DNA from: Amphibalanus amphitrite
Taxonomy: Eukaryota; Arthropoda; Thecostraca; Balanomorpha; Balanidae
Length of the DNA stretch: 64,000 bases
Direction: 5' to 3'
Assembly (NCBI RefSeq): GCF_019059575.1
Contig: NW_024881825.1
Location: 600,459-664,458 of the forward strand
Shown: in pieces, positions 12,348 to 23,782 of the stretch
Layout: each line of letters begins with the position of its first letter
Numbering within the stretch: the first letter of the stretch is position 1
Translations under genes and position numbers: made by a program
The notes under the pieces: model-generated
What the model was told of the DNA's origin: nothing
The model's database searches: none
What the model saw: only the letters and a program-made list of their open reading frames with translations

Positions 12348-12486
12348 GGCGGCGGAACGGGGAGGGCAGCGGGGCACCGTGCCCCCTTTGATTTTGGCAT
12401 TTTAACATTAGCCCTATGGGCGTTGCATGAAAGAATGGGACCAAAAGTCGGCAGTGCCCCCACTTAATTGAAGGTGTTCCGCCGCT
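12348..12486 (-). mobile_element. Short MITE, copy A1
   Basis: This 139-bp element has GGCGGCGGAAC-type inverted ends. It is homologous, in reverse orientation, to the copies at 12494-13526 and 15872-16017. Shared internal landmarks are AATTGAAGGTGTTCCGCC, GACCAAAAGTCGGCAGTGC and CGTTGCATG(G)AAAGAATGG. It abuts copy A2 head to head around the 10-bp palindrome CTACCGGTAG, making a long imperfect hairpin. Confidence 0.75.
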
Positions 12487-12493
12487 ACCGGTA

Positions 12494-13526
12494 GTGGCGG
12501 AACACCTTCAATTAAGGGGGGGGGGGCACTGCCGACTTTTGGTCCCATTCTTTCCACGCAACGCCCATAGGGCTAATGTTAACCCTCGCATGTGTGCGGC
12601 GTTTGCTAGCTTCTAATGTGTAGGGGGGGGGGTCGGTTGGACCCCCCCCCCCTTGCCGTTTGGCCCCTGATCGAGCTAGAGCTTCGCGGAAAAACGAGCG
12701 TGTTGCCCGTGACGAGAGGAAGCCGATGATACCCAATTTTAAGGTCCTAGGTCATTGGTTGACCTTCCAGGTCAGGTCAATGACCCAAAGTCGGGAAAAT
12801 CGGGACCTGTTAGAAAGTCGTAAAGTGTGGCTGCTAAGGGGTTTTTCGGGGTGCTGATCACGAATATCGTGTTAGTTTTGATCACAGATGATGTCTTGAA
12901 GCATTTAGACCAGGTCGGGTCAGGTCAGGTCAGGTCAACCAGTAGGCGTCGTGAATGGGTATTCGTAGTACGTGTCAACCGCCTCTGACAGCTTCGTAAC
13001 ATGTTACGAAGTCACCAAAACTACTTCGTAAATGTTCAAATGGTTGCTAAATTCGAATTCAGCTCCAAAAACTAGCCTAGAAACATGTAAAACTCGAAAA
13101 AGTGACCCGAGGTCACTCGAGGTCACCAAAGGTCAATGACCTGACCTGACCTTCAGGTGACCTTGACACACACGGGAGTAACATCAAATCACATGTTTGA
13201 ACGTTTGAAACCACGAAAAGCTTGCAAACACGCGGCTAGTGCGAGCCGACATACGCGAAATCGCGATTCCGGCCAAACAGGGTCTCGGAAAAGAGGTCAC
13301 AGGTCAAAGGTCATTTGGTTCAGGGTCATGAAATTTTCAGGGTAGGTGTAAAATTGATCAATGCGAGGGTACTGAAAGTTTCGTCGCGATCGGCCGCTTT
13401 TTACGCGAGTTATTCGCGAAAAACCATGGGGGGGTCCATCCGACCCCCCCCCCTACACATGCGAGGGTTAAGACTCCCAAATCAAAGGGGGGCACGGTGC
13501 CCCAGTGCCCTCCCCGTTCCGCCGCC
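12494..13526 (+). mobile_element. Short MITE, copy A2, split by a TTAA element
   Basis: The left part (12494-12578) and right part (13472-13526) together match the intact 146-bp copy at 15872-16017. The break falls at the TTAA of GGGCTAATGTTAA. An 885-bp element flanked by TTAA on both sides (12583-13467) sits in the gap. The intact copy A3 shows the empty site with a single TTAA. Confidence 0.8.
12583..13467. mobile_element. TTAA-flanked piggyBac-like non-autonomous element, copy 1
   Basis: The element begins CCCTCGCATGTGTG and ends CACATGCGAGGG, with TTAA immediately outside at 12579-12582 and 13468-13471. The left end carries a second spaced copy of the terminal motif (AATGTGTAGGGGGG). 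Near each end is a hairpin of a G-run, a short loop and a C-run. By eye about 16 AGGTCA or TGACCT hexamers lie inside, including an AGGTC pentamer run near 12912. There is no transposase frame. TTAA duplication and CCC termini are hallmarks of the piggyBac superfamily, and that assignment is inferred from ends only. Confidence 0.7.
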
Positions 13527-14307
13527 TATGTCTTCGAGAACCGCTCAGTTTCAAGTCGCTAAGAAGTGGATGAAATAATACAACAGCTGTAGCTCGGGCC
13601 TTGAGTCCGGATACTTCGACGCTCTCTCAACTGAGCTACGAGATAGAGACAGAAGTTGACGTAATGACATGATGTGGAAAGTGAAAATAATACCTAGGTA
13701 TTGATGGAAATTTATGGACTTAGGTACGCTACAAGAAGATTGAATTGGTCAACCAATTCAAATTCAATCTACTTGTGGAGTAAGTCTATAGATTTTCATC
13801 AATAGTTACCACTTACCATTGAAGTTACTTGCTATCATGTTGATTTTATACATAAGAACCTCATTCATTTTATTTGTATGACATGTTTGAATGCAATTTT
13901 CTCAATAAGTGAAGAAAAATGTTGGTAGTGCTCAACAACACATTGGTAGTGCTCAGCTGAACATTGGTAGTGCTCGGGCATTCCCAGGCCTATACAAAAC
14001 GACGCCCCTAATCCCTATAGAGTATAAGACCAACGATCAGCAGGACGTTTCGATTTTGCCTGATGACGTCATTTTCTTGAAAAATGTTTTAACACAATTC
14101 CACCTTATTTAGGACATCCTTGAAAAGCTGACTACATACACTTTTGGCGCACGAGTTTCATACCGGTGACGCGCCGATTTTAGGGGTAAGGCCGCTGGCT
14201 GGGTAGATTTTATTTTTAATTATTGCATTTCATCACTGTGTCAACTAGCCTGTCTGTTTCTGTCCCAACCATTAACTTGTTGCATTGCGATCTGTTATAC
14301 TTTTCAG
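13527..14307. other. AT-rich intergenic DNA with an old repeat fragment
   Basis: 13909-14010 holds three spaced copies of TTGGTAGTGCTC followed by TATACAAAACGACGCCCC. This resembles the right part of the hAT-like element at 48.6 kb (GGGGTGCTC ... TATACAAATCGACACCC), so it is probably a decayed relative. A tRNA-like stretch at about 13590-13645 lacks room for an anticodon arm. No gene is visible. Confidence 0.5.
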
Positions 14308-14341
14308 AATCCAGAAGCTTTGTACTCATCATTCTTCACCG

Positions 14342-17300
14342 ATGGAAGATGCTGTGTGCCCGTTTGTCTACTGGTCCCAGACCAAAACAAAAGTTCACCT
14401 AAAAATTGATCTCAGGGAGGTAAAGGTAAGTAGGAAATGCATTTTCATTTTTGTGATGCATCAGCTCTTTTCTGGAGACAGCATGGGCATGACATTGCTC
14501 CGAACTCATGAAGTTCCACATGTGCGTACAGTGTCCCAAAATTAGTGAAGTTCGTAATTTTTAAGACCTTTGCCCATCAGAATTTGGGTTGAAAATGACA
14601 TACAAATGAAAAAATCATATTTTTGCTTCCAATTTTACCAAAAGAACATTTTCCTGGATGGTCTTTTTATCCTTCACTCTACTACACCTGTATATAAAGT
14701 CACGCTGTCCCCACTTTTATGGGCCCTATCTAACCCTCAATTTTCCACTCATCCTCTTTTGGCTGAGTAATTATTCAGTCTGACGCCCAAGTGAAAATAA
14801 ATTTTTTGGACACTACATATTGCAAACTCTGCTAGAAAGGAGGTAATTACCTGCTGGCAGTCTAGGCCAGCAGTCTGATTTCAAATTACCTTGGGTAGGT
14901 ATATGACCTTTAGATGTGCTTGCTTTAGTTTATCAAATTGTCACAATAGTACTAATTAGTCTCATCCTACTCTAGCTTGCCTGTGTAGGTAGGTGTGGTA
15001 TTTGCCTATACCCGCTCAGAACAACAATCTCGTAATCAGCAATAAGATTTGACAATTCTTTTGTGGATATTCCTGTTAATTCATGAACAACACTATGGTG
15101 CTGCCATATCAAGCTTATGTGGATAGCAGTTGAAGGGCTGTTTCCATTTGTACAGAAGCCGGATGTGGATTTACTTCCCGAGCAGCTGGTGTTCAGGGCT
15201 GAAGGTCTGGGCAACTCTGGCAACCAACTGTATTCCTTCACCCTGGATTTGTTCCAACAAGTCATACCAGAGGTGAGCAGAGCTCTGTGAATTTTGTAAT
15301 GATCAACTGGGTGTGAATGCAATATGTATTCAATTGTTTGACCAGTTATTTTATTATTATTAAAGCTTTGCTATTTGGTTATAGGTACTGGTTCACAGGC
15401 ATAGTTATAGTTACACACCACAATAGGCAGGGAGGGAAGGAGCTGCCATTTGTAAATGGTTGCCAGCACCATAACTGCAATAGCCTGCTGTATTTCCTGT
15501 CTCAGTAGCGCAGCACCTGGTGTAACACGCTTATTCCCCACACTCAGGAGACCCATGTAACACGCTGATCTTCCCCACCCCCAGGAGACCCAGTACCAGG
15601 TGTCAGACCGCAATGTTCAGGTCACGCTGACCAAGGAGGACGAGGAATGGTGGCCCCACCTGACTCGCCAGAAGACCAAACTCCCCTGGCTGAGGGTAAG
15701 ATTGTACCAATGGGCAACAATGAATTATAGCCAGTGACCATTTGTTTGCAGTCATTAACTCATTATTTTTCTTATGTGCTCTATTTTAAAAAGTGACTAT
15801 GCTACTAGGGGACCCATCCTTTGCTCAATTTTGTTATTTTATTAGAAACTGGTGAACGTTGCCGATCATTAGCGGCGGAACACCTTCAATTAAGGGGGGC
15901 ACTGCCGACTTTTGGTCCCATTCTTTCCATGCAACGCCCATAGGGCTAATGTTAAAATGCCGAAATCAAAGGGGGGGGGGGGGCACGGTGCCCCGGTGCC
16001 CTCCCCGTTCCGCCGCCTATGTTGCCGATCCTTAGCAGGACTGTCCGAACAGTGCCGATCATTAGCAGGAGGACTGTCTGTGCCGCCTGCGACTCTCACG
16101 CAGAGGGCTGTGCTGACCGGGCAGCCGGCCGCTCCCCGCTCCCCGCTCCCCACCCGTGTTTACCGCCTCAGCAGATAGTGAGATGACTGACAGATTGCTG
16201 TCTGGGCAAAAACCCAGATAACTCGGGCGGTCTGGAGCGGCAGATACTGCTGACAGCGGGAAGATTGACACGCCCACACGGGCCGGCCGCGGTGTCGCCC
16301 TCCGACTGTCGCTATGTGCGGTCGGCCCCTAACTGGACCCGCCCCACCGTGCAGACGAAGGGTTACAGCGGCTGGGGAACGGCCCATATGGTTTTCGACA
16401 CGTTTACTTAGCTCTGAATTTCTTCTAACTGAAGTGCAAACAATTTTATCGTGTTTGCTAACACAACACTGCCATGCTGAAAACTATCAAGGAACGTCGA
16501 TGATTGCAGATCGCAATGTGATTCATCGCTGGGCGCTGGCATAATACAGTGAAGCCCTACTACATGAAATCGATCTTCTATACCTCAAGTTATAGTTGCA
16601 AACTACACAGCAGGACACTCAACATATTCGTGTTTAGTTGCTCCATCCTGACCGTGTCACGCGCTCAAGCTCCAGAGAAATTACTCGAGTGATCGGTTGA
16701 GTTCAGAAACATGATTCGTGTTTTTAAAATTGCCGACATTCAGTGTTTGAGCAACTGTTCACTGCTCATTGCTCCCAAAGTGGGTGATCTACGAATCGTA
16801 AATAAATGACTCCGCTCCTCATACCACTGGTAGCCGCCGACTGCAGCGTCCTCTATAACTCTGGCCGCCAGGTGGACTTTGACAGGTGGCGCTCGGAGAG
16901 CGAGGACGAGGCCGAGGGCCGGGACGTGATGAGCGACTACCCGGACGTCTACGACCGGCTCCTACAGGAGGAGACGGCACCGCGGGACAACAGGCGTGAG
17001 TGAGGGGAGGGGAGAGGGCGCCCAGAGACAACAGGCTTGAGTAGGGGAGGGAAGACCGCGCCCCGTGACAATTATAGGCGTGAGTAGGGGGAGGGGAGGA
17101 GACGGCGCCCCGGGATAACAGGAGTGAGTGCCTGAGTAGGGGAGGACAGGAGACAGCGACTGGCTCCTGCAGGAGGAGACCGCGCCCAGAGACAATAGGT
17201 GTGAGCAGTGCTTTCCGCGATAACTAATTTTTGGACCTGCGATAACGATAAAACGATAAGAAAGGTTTACGATAACGATAAACGATAAACGATAAAAAAT

Positions 17301-20300
17301 TCAACAAATTAACAGCGATAGCGATAAAACGATAAAACGATAACGATAATTGTTTTTTTTTTAAACAGCGATAACGAAGCGACAAACGATACAACGATAA
17401 CGATAATTGTTTTTTTAACAGCGATAACAAAAGCGATAAGAAATAGAGCTTAAATAAGTGTACTTAAAGGTTATTTGCAGATCTATACACTAAGCAGATG
17501 GCAACAGGTTGCGCGCACATACTGTCGCGCGGCATACACTGTCGATCGTCTTCCATTTTTCCATCATCCCGTTTTACATTTTATCGTTTATCGTTGATAA
17601 CTTTTGTAACTTGCGGTAAGTGGAGGAGCGATAATTTTGAAAATTTAGCGATAAAGGATAACGATAACTGATTTACTTAACAGCGATAATTATCGTTTAT
17701 CGTTTATCGCTCATCCTATCGAATGCGGAAACCACTGGGTGTGAGTAGGGGAGGGAGACCTCGCCCCGGGACAACAGGCATGAGTGAGGGGCGGGGGCGG
17801 GGGATAGTGCAGCGGACTCTACCGGACGGGCTGGTAGGAGACGACTATTGACCATTCGCTACTTTTGACTGGGCCCTGTACTACTACCAGTTGGCCTGTG
17901 CAATGTTCTGCAACAATATATTTGTTCACATCTTCCAGTGAAATTACAAACATGCCTTTGAGAGCTCTGCAAAAACTTAACTGAGTGTTCTCACAACAAG
18001 TCAGCGCCTTCAGTGCGAAGTATTGTTCAGAAGGCCAAAGTTCCCTCGGAGGACTCACCGCCGCCCGCAGGTCGCCGTTTCCGGTGAATAGCCTATGTGA
18101 GAGCTAACTACTTGATCGTGTACAACCTGTTCGCCACTGTTTTCAGTGAACAACTTCCGCGAGAGCTACCTGATCATGTACAACCTGTGGCAGCTGCTGG
18201 GATTCGCCGTCATCCTCGGCAAGCTGGCGTTCCGCTATAGACTCGAGGGAGAGGGTGCGTACAGTACTTCTGCCGGGGTGGCGCTCTCAGCCTGCGCCTC
18301 GCTGGAATCGCAATACTTGGATTTGTGGTGGCTGCCTATGCTGCGATCATTTGAAAATTGAAATGTGCACGATGCATTATACTGCTATCTGTTATGTTTT
18401 AATATTGTAATAGTTCTGCGCTGGTGCTAATGCATAAAACATAGACATAAATCTGTTCTACGCTAGCCCCGCCCGCTGCCCGCTGGTCTGACCGACCGCC
18501 CGCTGCTGCCAGACTCGATGCTGAAGGCCTACGACACGGTGGGCGTCAACATGAAGCTGGCGCAGGGCCTGCAGGTGCTGGAGATCCTGCACCCGCTCTT
18601 CGGCATGACCAGGGGCGGCGTGCTCGAGCCGCTGATGCAGGTACGACTGTCAGGGACTGACAGATTCATTGCAGGGACTGTCGGGGTGCGCTACTCTGGG
18701 AGGGCGGGGCAGGGGGAGCGGTGCGCTACGGAACTGACTGGCTGAAATCTGTGTCGGACCAGCTTGGTTTTATCGGATTTCGCGCAATCTTATTTTACCA
18801 ATGCATTCAAGAGTCTGATGGTGTGTTGTCAGGTGGCTGGCAGGAACCTGATGTTGTTCATATTGCGGTATTTGATGTCATATCTCTGTCTCAGGAGCCT
18901 GACGTTGTTCGCGGTGTTGTATTTGATGATTTATCCCCGTGTCTGTCGTCAGGTGACGGGCAGGAACCTGACGTTGTTCATATATTGCGGTATTTGATGT
19001 TGATTTCATATCTCTGTCTCAGGATCCTGACGTTGTTTGTGGTGCTGTATTTGATGTTATATCCCTGTGTCTGTCGTCAGGTGACTGGGAGAACCTGATG
19101 CTGTTCGTGGTACTGTATGCTGTGTTTGATGTCATATCTGCCATATTTGATGTTATATCCCTGTGTCTGTCGTCAGGTGACGGGCAGGAACCTGATGCTG
19201 TTCGTGGTGCCGTATTTGATGTAATCTCTGTGTGTCGTCAGGTGACTGGCAGGAACCTGATGCTGTTCGTGGTGCTGGAGGGCGAGCCGAGGATGCAGAC
19301 CAAGCCGGCCGTATTCTACCTGTTCGTCGTCTGGAGTCTGGTCGAGCTGGTCAGGTATGTCAGACTGGAGTCTTGTCAGGCAGACTGTACCTCCGGGGAC
19401 CCGCACTGGCTACTGCACACTCCGTATCATCAGATCAGCTTTGCCTATAGCGCTGCTGTACTCCAGGTACCCGTATTACACGCTCCGTGTTATCAAATTA
19501 GTCATACCTTTTCCATTGTGCGTCAGGTTACCCGTACTGTCAAACCCGTGCTACCTGTCGCTCCGTATTACCAAATTAACCTCGACTATGTCGCTGTGCT
19601 CCAGGTACCCGTACTACACGCTGCGCATCATCCGGCGAGAAATATCGTTCGTCACCTGGCTGAGGTACACCATCTGGATCCCGCTCTACCCGCTGGGCTT
19701 CATCACCGAGGGCGTCCTCTACCTCAGGTGAGAACGTACCTGCCGCTCTACTACGGAGTGCGCCCTGTACCTCAGGTGATACTATCTTTCAAGGCTGGAT
19801 AGCGCTATACCATCTGCACGCTTTCGGTGCGATTCTGTTTGAACTCTGGTGAGGCAGCCCCGCCTTAGCTCCGATAATTTACCTATCGTCTTACTCCTTT
19901 TGTGCCCAAGTGTATCTGGTGCATGTATTTTCCACAATTGTGTTGTAGGCTGATCTCTAACATAGAATTCACATAGAATTCTCGCCATCGGCACCCTCTG
20001 ACAGGTACTGGGCAGTTCTATTATGTTAATTTTCTTTCTTGTTTACTTGTTTGATTTTACTTGGTTGGAGCTTGGTATTACTTTTAGTGGCTGCTCGATA
20101 TAATGGCCAGGACTAAGCTAACGTGACCGAACCGGGTGGGGGATGGTGCCTAGTGATAGGCTGTGGGCCTTTGTGCCATCTCCCCATAACACCACTGTCG
20201 TCAACATTGTTTCTAAATAAATGGTTGTTGTTGTTGTTGTTTTGACCGCGCCTCGTCCACCCGGCCAGGGCGCTGCCGTACTTTGAGGAGACAGGCCGCT

Positions 20301-20788
20301 TCTCCCTGGCCATGCCGAACGCAGCCAACATGGCCTTCCACTTCCCCACCGTGCTGAAGGCGCTGCTGCTCTGCGCATTCATGCCAGGTAGGCTTCATGG
20401 TGGCGGGGAGCTCTCGGATCACTCTGGGACAGTGGGTCGACGGTGGAGAGCTCTCCGAGCGCTCTGAGACGGTGGCGATTATCGATGTCACATCGAGCAC
20501 CACCCATATTCTGTGCTTGACTTGTTTGGCGGTTGAATGATAGCTTTCACAGTGCCATTGAAAAAAATAATTATATTTTATTTGGTCTTCCCACTGTGCA
20601 ACTGAAGCAGCCCGGTGAAATGTTCCCTCAGTCCTCCGTTTTGCCCCAGCTACCGGCTGCACCTCTCTGGCCCCGCCCTGACCTTGGGTTCCCTCTGCCG
20701 CCGTGTTACAGGCATACTTGTGGTGATGCGGCACATGTACCGGCAGCGACGCAAGGTCATCGGACCAGCAAAGGTCAAACAGCACTAG
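14342..20788 (+). CDS. HACD3: Very-long-chain (3R)-3-hydroxyacyl-CoA dehydratase 3
   Basis: Ten exons join in frame with GT-AG borders: 14342-14425, 15156-15272, 15585-15695, 16872-16995, 18147-18254, 18513-18640, 19242-19354, 19605-19727, 20269-20387 and 20712-20788. The product is 367 residues; the human protein has 362. Exons 1-3 encode an N-terminal p23/CS-like domain (VCPFVYWSQTK). The rest is the multi-span ER-membrane dehydratase that removes water from 3-hydroxyacyl-CoA in fatty-acid elongation. The catalytic Tyr and Glu are kept in IPLYPLGFITEG as about Tyr290 and Glu297, with the family spacing of seven. The C terminus is basic (RQRRKVIGPAKVKQH). An acceptor at 14307 implies a spliced 5' UTR. 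Several introns carry tandem copies of the adjoining splice junction. A duplicated acceptor before exon 3 and arrays at exons 4, 7 and 8 are listed separately. Confidence 0.93.
15521..15592 (+). repeat. Duplicated 3' splice site before HACD3 exon 3
   Basis: A 35-bp unit (TGTAACACGCT...CCCCA(C)...CAGGAGACCCA) occurs twice, at 15521-15555 and 15556-15592. Each copy contains a pyrimidine tract, an AG and the first exon bases GAGACCCA. The second copy is the one that keeps the frame. Use of the first would read into TGA within a few codons. Confidence 0.85.
15872..16017 (+). mobile_element. Short MITE, copy A3 (intact)
   Basis: This 146-bp element in HACD3 intron 3 starts GCGGCGGAACACC and ends GTTCCGCCGCC. 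It carries the uninterrupted sequence GGGCTAATGTTAAAATGCC, which is the empty target site for the TTAA element in copy A2. Confidence 0.8.
16975..17205 (+). repeat. Tandem array of HACD3 exon 4 donor copies
   Basis: After the real donor (exon ends 16995, then GTGAGT), the junction CCGCGGGACAACAGGCGTGAGTGAGGGG-type sequence recurs four more times. Examples are GACAACAGGCTTGAGTAGGGG, GACAATTATAGGCGTGAGTAGGGG and GATAACAGGAGTGAGT. The last copy at about 17158-17205 also repeats the preceding exon bases (GGCTCCTGCAGGAGGAGACCGCGCCC). A sixth copy continues after the hAT insertion at 17738-17800. Most copies keep a plausible GTGAGT donor. Confidence 0.8.
17206..17737. mobile_element. Non-autonomous hAT element rich in CGATAA
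   Basis: The 532-bp element has imperfect terminal inverted repeats CAGTGCTTTCCGC and GCGGAAACCACTG. It is flanked by an exact 8-bp duplication, GGTGTGAG (17198-17205 and 17738-17745), the target-site size of the hAT superfamily. The interior is mostly degenerate CGATAA/TTATCG repeats with no coding frame. It inserted into the donor-derived minisatellite of HACD3 intron 4, so that minisatellite is older than the insertion. Confidence 0.85.
18097..18132 (+). repeat. Partial copy of HACD3 exon 5 just upstream of the exon
   Basis: GAGAGCTAACTACTTGATCGTGTACAACCTGTT closely matches the exon 5 segment GAGAGCTACCTGATCATGTACAACCTGTGG that starts about 60 bp downstream. The copy lies in intron 4, on the intron side of the real acceptor at 18146. 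Confidence 0.7.
18823..19241 (+). repeat. Seven-fold array of the HACD3 exon 7 acceptor
   Basis: A degenerate unit of about 60 bp repeats six times before the real junction. The fullest copies read GTCAG|GTGAC(T/G)GGCAGGAACCTGA(T/C)G(C/T)TGTTC, that is, acceptor AG plus the first exon 7 bases, followed by GTATTTGATGT-type filler. Copies start near 18828, 18893, 18949, 19019, 19077 and 19175. The real exon starts at 19242 and is the only copy that continues in frame into the conserved transmembrane segment. Confidence 0.85.
19396..19604 (+). repeat. Array of the HACD3 exon 8 acceptor
   Basis: Three degenerate copies precede the real exon 8 start at 19605: near 19398 (GGGGACCCGCACTGG), 19464 (CTCCAG|GTACCCGTATTACACGCTCCGT) and 19524 (GTCAGGTTACCCGTACT). 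The second is nearly identical to the true junction CTCCAG|GTACCCGTACTACACGCTGCGC. A donor-like copy of the exon 8 end (CTGTACCTCAG|GTGAT) also lies downstream at about 19768-19780. Confidence 0.8.
20107..20241 (+). mobile_element. Truncated LINE or SINE 3' tail
   Basis: About 130 bp in HACD3 intron 8 end in TTTCTAAATAAATGGTTGTTG followed by a short (GTT)n run. A truncated retroelement 3' end with a microsatellite tail fits, but I cannot name the family and see no target-site duplication. Confidence 0.35.
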
Positions 20789-23782
20789 GAGACGGGACGC
20801 GCCTGGGCAGAGGAGGGGTCTCCGGTCAGTCAGTGGCGGAAGGGAAACACGAAAACATCACGCGTGAAAAGAACGTTTATCGAAACAAGTGCGGGGTGAC
20901 TGAATCACTGATGTAGAGGAGTGTTTTCGGATCGATTCGTCAACGATTTTTGTCTTCTCAACTAGTGTTTCTCATCTGTTCTTTTTTTACTTTTTAAACA
21001 TTTCTCGGTGCTTATTGATAGACTCGGCTCTGATCAGTGTCAGCTAGTCCGCCGGTACCAGCTGTTTCGCCGGCTGTCCGCTGGATGGCAGCACTGCCGG
21101 GTCGCCGCGCGGACCGCAGGAGTAGGTGACCGTGGTGATGTGATATCAGGTGGAAGTGGGTCGTGTCTATCTCCCCGGATGGTCGGTGGTTCACCTACTG
21201 TCCTCCAGCGCGCCGCTGACCAGCCGACCGACGGGCGCCCCGCCCAGCGGCGGCAGCGGGGTAGTGGGCGCAGCGAGCTCGCTACCGTTCACGGTTACTG
21301 GCCGGTGGTAGGGGCGTACAGTCCCCTACCGCTGGACTCTCCCTCCTGGACCGCTGACCGGCTGCAGCGGCAGACGTAGTTCGGGTCTCGGGCCGGCCAC
21401 TTGGGAGGCAGGTGGAGACTGATGAGATGCCTCCGCCGCCCCTCTCTCCCTCCCGCCTCTGTGTGGTCGGTGTAGGGGGCTAATCTGGGTCGTCAGCTGC
21501 CTGTTCAGATGCCGCCGGCGCGGTGCTATTCCCTGCTCAGAGTGTTGTGAGGTGGGATAGGCTGGTCCTGCCCTGGAGCCGACTATCGTGACTGCCACGG
21601 GTGTGACGTGTACAGAGTGGGATACGTTAATGACTAGTCGGGTACCGTTAGGTCGCCAGGGTACAGTGCAGACTGAAGGTAGGCGCTGACATTCAGTTCA
21701 GATCAGCTGTCCGGTGGCCACTGCATGTAGCGCTTAGTTGCCGGAAGCAAGCACTCGCCCGTTGGAGGGCCAGACTTATGGGTACAACGGATCAGAGGAG
21801 ACACGGGGTGCCGCGGTCCCTGCCCCGCCGGTCCCTGTTAAATCAGCGACTCAATGTGCGGTACTGCACGGTACTCAGATGCTTCGCCGGCATTCGTTCG
21901 GATCTTAGAGTCACGTTGCGTTGATTTGTTTGCAATACGCTCAGAATCATATGTGAATTCGGCTCCAGTGGGGCCCGCGGATAGTTGTATGTCGCCGTGG
22001 GTTGGATGGAAACATTCACTCTGAACTCGCCAGCCGTTATCAGCAATGACTGTCGGCGAGACTAGCCTAAGACGGGTTCTAGGCTACAGATTGTAAATGC
22101 CAGTGATTACATAAATCGAATGATTGTGACGATTGCTAGTGACATTCCAGTGGCCTGCGATTACCGACGCGGCAGCCACGTAGTCAGGTGGTGCAGTCGG
22201 TGCACCCTTGTGATGTGCACTCTTGTCACCGGGATCACGGGCATTACTGTCGGTCGACAATATATTTGTGTGTGACTGAGACTGTGTGCGGAGTGGGTCT
22301 GCGGTTTCCCTATCCTCACGTGCGTCTGGGGAGCCACGGGGCTTAATTTGAAGTAATTCATGGTATCGGTTTTAGCCCTCATACGCACAGGCGGATCCAA
22401 AAGGCAATCTCGGACGCTGCGGGAGGATATACCCTCGAAAAAGTTTCTCCAATTAAAAAAAAACTTCGGCTTCCGATTCCAAATGCTGCGCAGTTTTAAG
22501 CGAGCCTTTCCTCATAAGAAATATTTAGGAAAATGGCAAATTTATTTCGGGCGCTGCGAGGGGGGTGGGCATTTATTTGCCCCTTGGATCTGCCAGTATT
22601 CACGTCACTTTTGTAATTGGTGCGCAGCTACATAATGGAGCGGGCACGAGCATTGTACAAATGAAAGGAACGCACCCCATTTTTATTTGTGAGCCTTTTA
22701 CACAGGCGCTTGTAGTTGTGCAAAGCCCATTTTAAAAAAAGTTTTACTAAGATTTTATTGGCCCGGGGCGAGAGCCCGAAAGCATTCAGAGTAGCTCAGT
22801 AAAAGTTTAAAAGCCAATATGTTTCTGAATTCAGACATCATCGTAAAACAAAGTTTACAGGTCTATCTCAAACTTTTGAACTTGCGAAGGACAGTATCAA
22901 CATTATATTTGTTTTAAAAAGCTGCGTTCAAGCCCGAGCGCATGGCTTTCAAGATTTCAACTCAAAACCAACAAATGATCTCACAAGCTTGAGCACTATG
23001 TTGCTGCGCAATGGCAATGATCCAGTTACAGAACCGAATTTCAACGAATCTGTCGAGCAAAGCAGACCATGTATTGTATTTGCTAAATGCAGAGTTATTC
23101 AGCAAATTTATTATTTTTGTATGTGACCTCATAAGAATTAAGAAGTACGACCTTCAAAGACGTAGCCGAGAGTCGGTAACCCTTTAAATCGGCTTACTTT
23201 AGCCGTACTCCCAAGGCCCTATATACCTACTCCTAAATGCTTTCCGTGCATGAGTATCTTCTAAGCTATGTCCAAGCATTTGTGTTTGGAATTCCTATTT
23301 CGTGGACATTGGGTACGATTTTCATATGCAGGTGTGATGAAACGCGAAAAGCCCGCAGCAGCCAGACGCTCGGCAGTTCGCGTGTGCGGACGACTTTGAC
23401 ACGGTTGAATGGAGCCTCAGGCTCTGCAGCAGCAATCACTGAACTGACCATCGTGCGAGACTGCGGTCAGATTTCCACACATGTGGGAGCGCTTTACCGA
23501 TCAGATTGTAGGGCGAAGGTTCAGCGAAGGCCGAATTGCTGCTGTCATGTCTGTCCAATGTGTCCAATACGTCCGTTGGCCAACCATGATTATGTACCTA
23601 CCGGCGCTTTGTGTTCCCTCTTCCCCTTCCATTACCGTTGTTGACCCGTTTGTTTCCCCTCCCCATCCCCTCACTGTTGCTGGCCCGTTATTTATCATTA
23701 CCCCTTTTCTCTCCCTCCCTATCATCCCTCTTTCACTCCGCTGTTTCCTCCGTCCTCCTTCCCTGTATGCATGACTTCTGTT
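20789..23782. other. HACD3 3' region and intergenic DNA
   Basis: The HACD3 3' UTR must begin here, but I see no clear AATAAA close to the stop. 21000-22350 is moderately GC-rich and 22400-23230 AT-rich. No supportable gene is visible. Confidence 0.4.

Noticed and set aside
13588-13645. tRNA-like sequence on the minus strand (GTAGCTCAGTTGAGAGAGC ... GGACTCAAGGCCC)
   Set aside because: A D-arm and a rough T-arm are recognisable but only about nine bases lie between them, too few for an anticodon arm. At best it is a tRNA-derived scrap.
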